From Casuarius casuarius (taxonomy: Eukaryota > Chordata > Aves > Casuariiformes > Casuariidae), in contig PTFA01000406.1 in the NCBI GenBank assembly GCA_003342895.1, positions 320,691-384,690 on the forward strand: a DNA stretch of 64,000 nucleotides. The letters run 5' to 3'. The position numbers were made by a program, and so were the translations under genes. The stretch's first letter is position 1. Each line of letters opens with the position of its first letter. A model generated the notes under the pieces. It was not told the DNA's origin. It made no database searches and saw only the letters and a program-made list of their open reading frames with translations. Below are positions 60,471-64,000 of the stretch, in pieces.

Positions 60471-63400
60471 CTAAAAGAAACATAAGGAGTAGTCCTTGAC
60501 TAACTGTATTGGGTTTTGCATGTAATACTCTTATCTAATGATAGTACCGTTCTGATGCATGGAAAACATGAACACCTACTGACTGAGGACTAGCAAACAG
60601 CCTAATTAGAAGGTTTAGTAAAAGTGAGTTTCATTTTGACTTACTATATAGTCCCAACTCTGAAAAGTAACTATGACAGAAAAACAAAGGTAGTCCAACT
60701 GGAGTATTCATTGTCTTTCACTGAACTGTATACAGCGCGTGCTCACCTGACATGCTAGTTAAACCTGATGGCCAAAATAATCTCTTAATGATACCTGTGC
60801 AACTTATTATAATGTACAGATACAAGACAAACAACTAACTAGATCACAAATTAGCACTGATAAGGGAAAAAAGGGTAGGAATATCACCTTTCAGTTGTGT
60901 TTTATTCTTAGGCAGACACAAAATAAAACGTGTCAGCTGAGGCAAAACTCAGATGAGTAAGTAGACGTGACGTCTTCCCACCTATGGTAGATTCAAAACA
61001 AGATCTCCTCTTCTCAGGCTAATCATGTAAGTCTATTTCCTAGTAACTCAAACTAAAAATCCTCTCTCATAAATATAACCAAAAAGACATGAACAACTTT
61101 ATATAGAAGCATTGATATGTTTGATAAGTTTAAAAAAGAAAGCGAGATTGACAGCATACTCCAAAGGTCAATCTTTGCTCTGTTGTGACTCCATCATAAT
61201 TTTAATCAGTATAATCTATGCTTATGATAAAAGCTTTGATCACAACCTGTAAGGCTTGCTTTCATTAAAACCATATCCTAAATAGCTACCACCAGGAATT
61301 CAAAATTTCTTATCAGCTATAGCTAATAATAGCTAGAAGAGCTATAAACAAGCTGACAGTCAAAGATTAGATTCACAAATGTTACCTTTTAAGTTAAAAA
61401 TGAATCTACTGTTTCAAATAGGTAGATGGGTGTTACATTTTTAAGTGCAATTTACAACAGCTTCTGTTCATATTGAATTATATTGCTTTATCATAAAAGA
61501 GCTGTTTGGAACACAATTTTTTAATTTTCTGTTCAAGATCACAATATCCAAGGAAAGGATGAGCGTATAATTACACATTCACAGGGGCTAAAGATGCTCT
61601 ACAGAACTAGATCAAAACAGTTAAGTCAACAAAAAATGACTAAACACCTTAAAGGAGGAAAACATCAATTTCATGAGCTATGCTATAGATAAAAATATTC
61701 AATTACACATAAAAGAGGAGAAAACTATGGTACCTTGATGGTAATTCTGAAAAAAGTCACCATCACTACAAGAAAAGTGTATCATTTTAATTCCTAAACT
61801 GAAGCAACACAAAAGCCAGTATATCACAGAAACTGAAACCTGCATTTCAATGTGCAAGTATCACTCAAGTAGGCATGAGTGCCTACTTGTGCCTTATCCA
61901 CAGAGCACATGGGTCCCCAGGGTCTTAGCCATAGAGCCAAATACCTTAAAACGTAAAGATTTGTGCTTTTAACTGCAAAGGCAGCACACTAGTAGCAAGT
62001 AAATGCTCAATTAAGAAAGGAAAAAAAAAAAAAAAAAAAAAAAAAAGAGGGAGAAGAGGCCTTCTCCTGAGCCATGAAGAAAATCATGTTTTTTAGAAGA
62101 AAATAACCATCGCATCCCTGGAAACATCACCATACCTAAAAGATATTTTACTACCTCTTTGTCAACAACATGCAAGGCAGTAATGTTTGTGTTTGGCCAC
62201 TTCCTTGCACAAAACGTCATACCTTTAATCTCCAGAGTCATTCTCCTTTAATTAGCATAGCAATTTTTTAAAATACTACAATAATAATCCTCTACTGAAA
62301 ACAAGCCTTCACTTCTGCCACTTTGAATTGACAGATCCTTCCATTTTGGTTATTTTACAAGGCATAATGTTATTTCTATGGGATGCTAAATGGAAATACT
62401 ACTGTCATGCTCCCAGTTTTATACAATGATCTTGGCCAATTTCAAATGAACTAAACAGACCTGAAAGCAACATGCTTGTTTCTGGCTCTCCTTCCCAGAC
62501 TTTGTATCTCTACAGATACACTTGCCACTTCAAAAAAAAAAAGTCAGCATTGCTTCCTTGTTTCTATATGAGGGGAAAAGAGACCAAAGCAAACAAGGGA
62601 AACCTGCTTAATCCTATCTAAGGACGTGAAATCAAGTATCTACAAAGTACAGTCGAAAACGTAAAGTAAATATCACAGAATACCCTATTTTTCTCTATTT
62701 TCTTTGTTGCTCTAATTTTAAGAGTTCCATGAGATAATAGTGTGCGAACAATCTTCAGAGATACAATCTGTATATTCATGTCATCACTTCAATTTAAACC
62801 ATTTTCAAGTTTCAACATTGTCTCTTATGCAACAGTACAGACAAAACAGACAGGTGAAAGCAAGTAATGAAATCTCCCTGAATCAATTTCTTCACAGAAA
62901 AAAAGAAAATACATCTTCTAGGCATTGATCTTATACATACACATGAAACAGGTCTACTAGTGAAGTTAAAAGAGCTATACACATGCAGTAACTGGAACAC
63001 ATGGTTGCTATTCACAGGAAAGTGATGTGAAAGAGCATTTCATATTATCTAAATTGCTTTCACCTGCGTTTCTTAAGAGACAAGCCACCAACTGGATCCT
63101 GTTATTTTTCCTCTCTTTGCTCCATTGAGAGATCATTGCTTCAGCCCAGAAACATTAAACATGGCAAAAAATTAATTGCTCAGCTTTTTCAATGGTCAGA
63201 ATCCTAGGTTACATTTCAAGTGTTTCTGAACTTGGAGATGTTAACCAGCCTGTTAGGAGAACATGATTTGAGTATTGTTTTCTAGGGTATGCATAACAGA
63301 CTGGTTATTATACTGTAATATAAAAGAGCTTACATTTGTATAAAGTATTTCCATAGCAGGCATAACAGATTGAATACATCTGGAATTGAATACTTTTCTA

Positions 63401-64000
63401 GGTAAGTTCTTGACAGCACCACAGAGGTATTGTTTGTCAAACAGCAGCAATGTACCAAGCCCACACACAGCTGGAAGTGGATGTCTGACATATAACCAAA
63501 ACTTAGTAAAAGTTAAAAACAGCTTGTCTATTCATACATACAAGAAGAATGTATAATATAAAATTTGGAAGATATATAAATGTTAATGATTTAGAGATTC
63601 AAGTTGCTAACTATACAAGACCTGGTTCTGGAACAGAGGAACAGTGACCTGATCCAACAAGATAATTTTTATATTCTTAATCAGAATAATATTCCAAGTC
63701 CGAGAATTTAAAGGATCAGATTAATCATTCCTCACATTGCTCTAATTGTAACAGTCACCAGCATCCACAATTCAACATGTTTACTCGCAGTTCTCTATTC
63801 CTGTCTGTAACTCCAAGGCACCTGAGGGCCTGTTTTACTTTCCACACTGGACTGCAATGATTCATATGATTCATTTTACTCCTACCAGGAAGAAATTAGT
63901 TAAGTAGTCTGAAGACCACTGTTGATGCAATAAATCTCATTAACATGTAGAAGACATATTAAAAACCCTATGATTTAATGAAATACAGCATTCACAACCT
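60471..64000 (-). other. JAK2: 5' intron of JAK2, continuing past the window
   Basis: Sequence upstream of exon 3 is AT-rich and ends at the window edge without any CpG-rich promoter or recognisable leader exon. Human JAK2 has two noncoding leader exons far upstream (knowledge, from memory), so the true promoter is probably outside. A small noncoding exon inside this stretch cannot be excluded. Confidence 0.6.
62021..62046. repeat. Poly-A run (26 nt), intron upstream of exon 3
   Basis: A 26-base homopolymer on the plus strand followed by a purine-rich stretch (GAGGGAGAAGAGG). I could not tie it to a retroposed copy: no recognisable element precedes it. Confidence 0.9.

Noticed and set aside
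62011..62050. 26-A run as the tail of a processed pseudogene
   Set aside because: No gene-like sequence or target-site duplication could be seen on its 5' side, so a simple homopolymer is the plainer reading.

Overview
This window is vertebrate nuclear DNA, most likely avian. It is AT-rich, has no dense bacterial-style coding, and its genes are split by GT-AG introns. Its recognisable interspersed repeats are CR1-type LINEs. The one gene I can support is JAK2, on the minus strand. Its coding span of about 47 kb is far more compact than my recollection of mammalian JAK2, which together with the CR1 repeats favours a bird over a mammal. A reptile cannot be excluded from sequence alone.

Layout on the plus axis. 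Positions 1-10,600 are intergenic DNA beyond the 3' end of JAK2. They hold an old CR1 tail (about 4515-4600), a degenerate CR1 body (about 4916-6475) and a CpG-rich patch (about 6740-7330), but no gene I recognise. Positions about 10,615-13,633 are the probable JAK2 3' UTR. Positions 13,634-60,470 hold all 23 coding exons of JAK2, read right to left. I number them 3 to 25 after the human gene, which from memory has two noncoding first exons. Positions 60,471-64,000 are 5' intron sequence, and the promoter and leader exons are expected beyond the right edge.

The exons were delimited one by one with GT-AG borders, and all reading phases agree. They sum to 3393 nt, which is 1130 codons plus a stop, against 1132 residues in human JAK2. 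The two-residue difference is at the N-terminus, where this gene starts at the Met equivalent to human Met3. FERM, SH2, pseudokinase (JH2) and kinase (JH1) domains are complete. Diagnostic residues are intact: SH2 Arg424, JH2 HGN and DPG, Val615 (human Val617), JH1 Lys880, HRD, DFG, the activation-loop Tyr1005-Tyr1006 pair and the GQM motif. JAK2 is a cytoplasmic tyrosine kinase bound to cytokine receptors, and nothing here suggests a pseudogene.

Introns carry a CR1 copy of about 1.7 kb in intron 6, smaller CR1 relics in introns 4 and 3, a purine-pyrimidine dinucleotide repeat in intron 15, an 18-bp triplicate next to the exon 11 acceptor, and a 30-N gap beside a 46-bp tandem duplication in intron 3. 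I found no previously undescribed system. The points worth checking concern splicing signals, the start codon context, the CpG-rich patch and the assembly gap.
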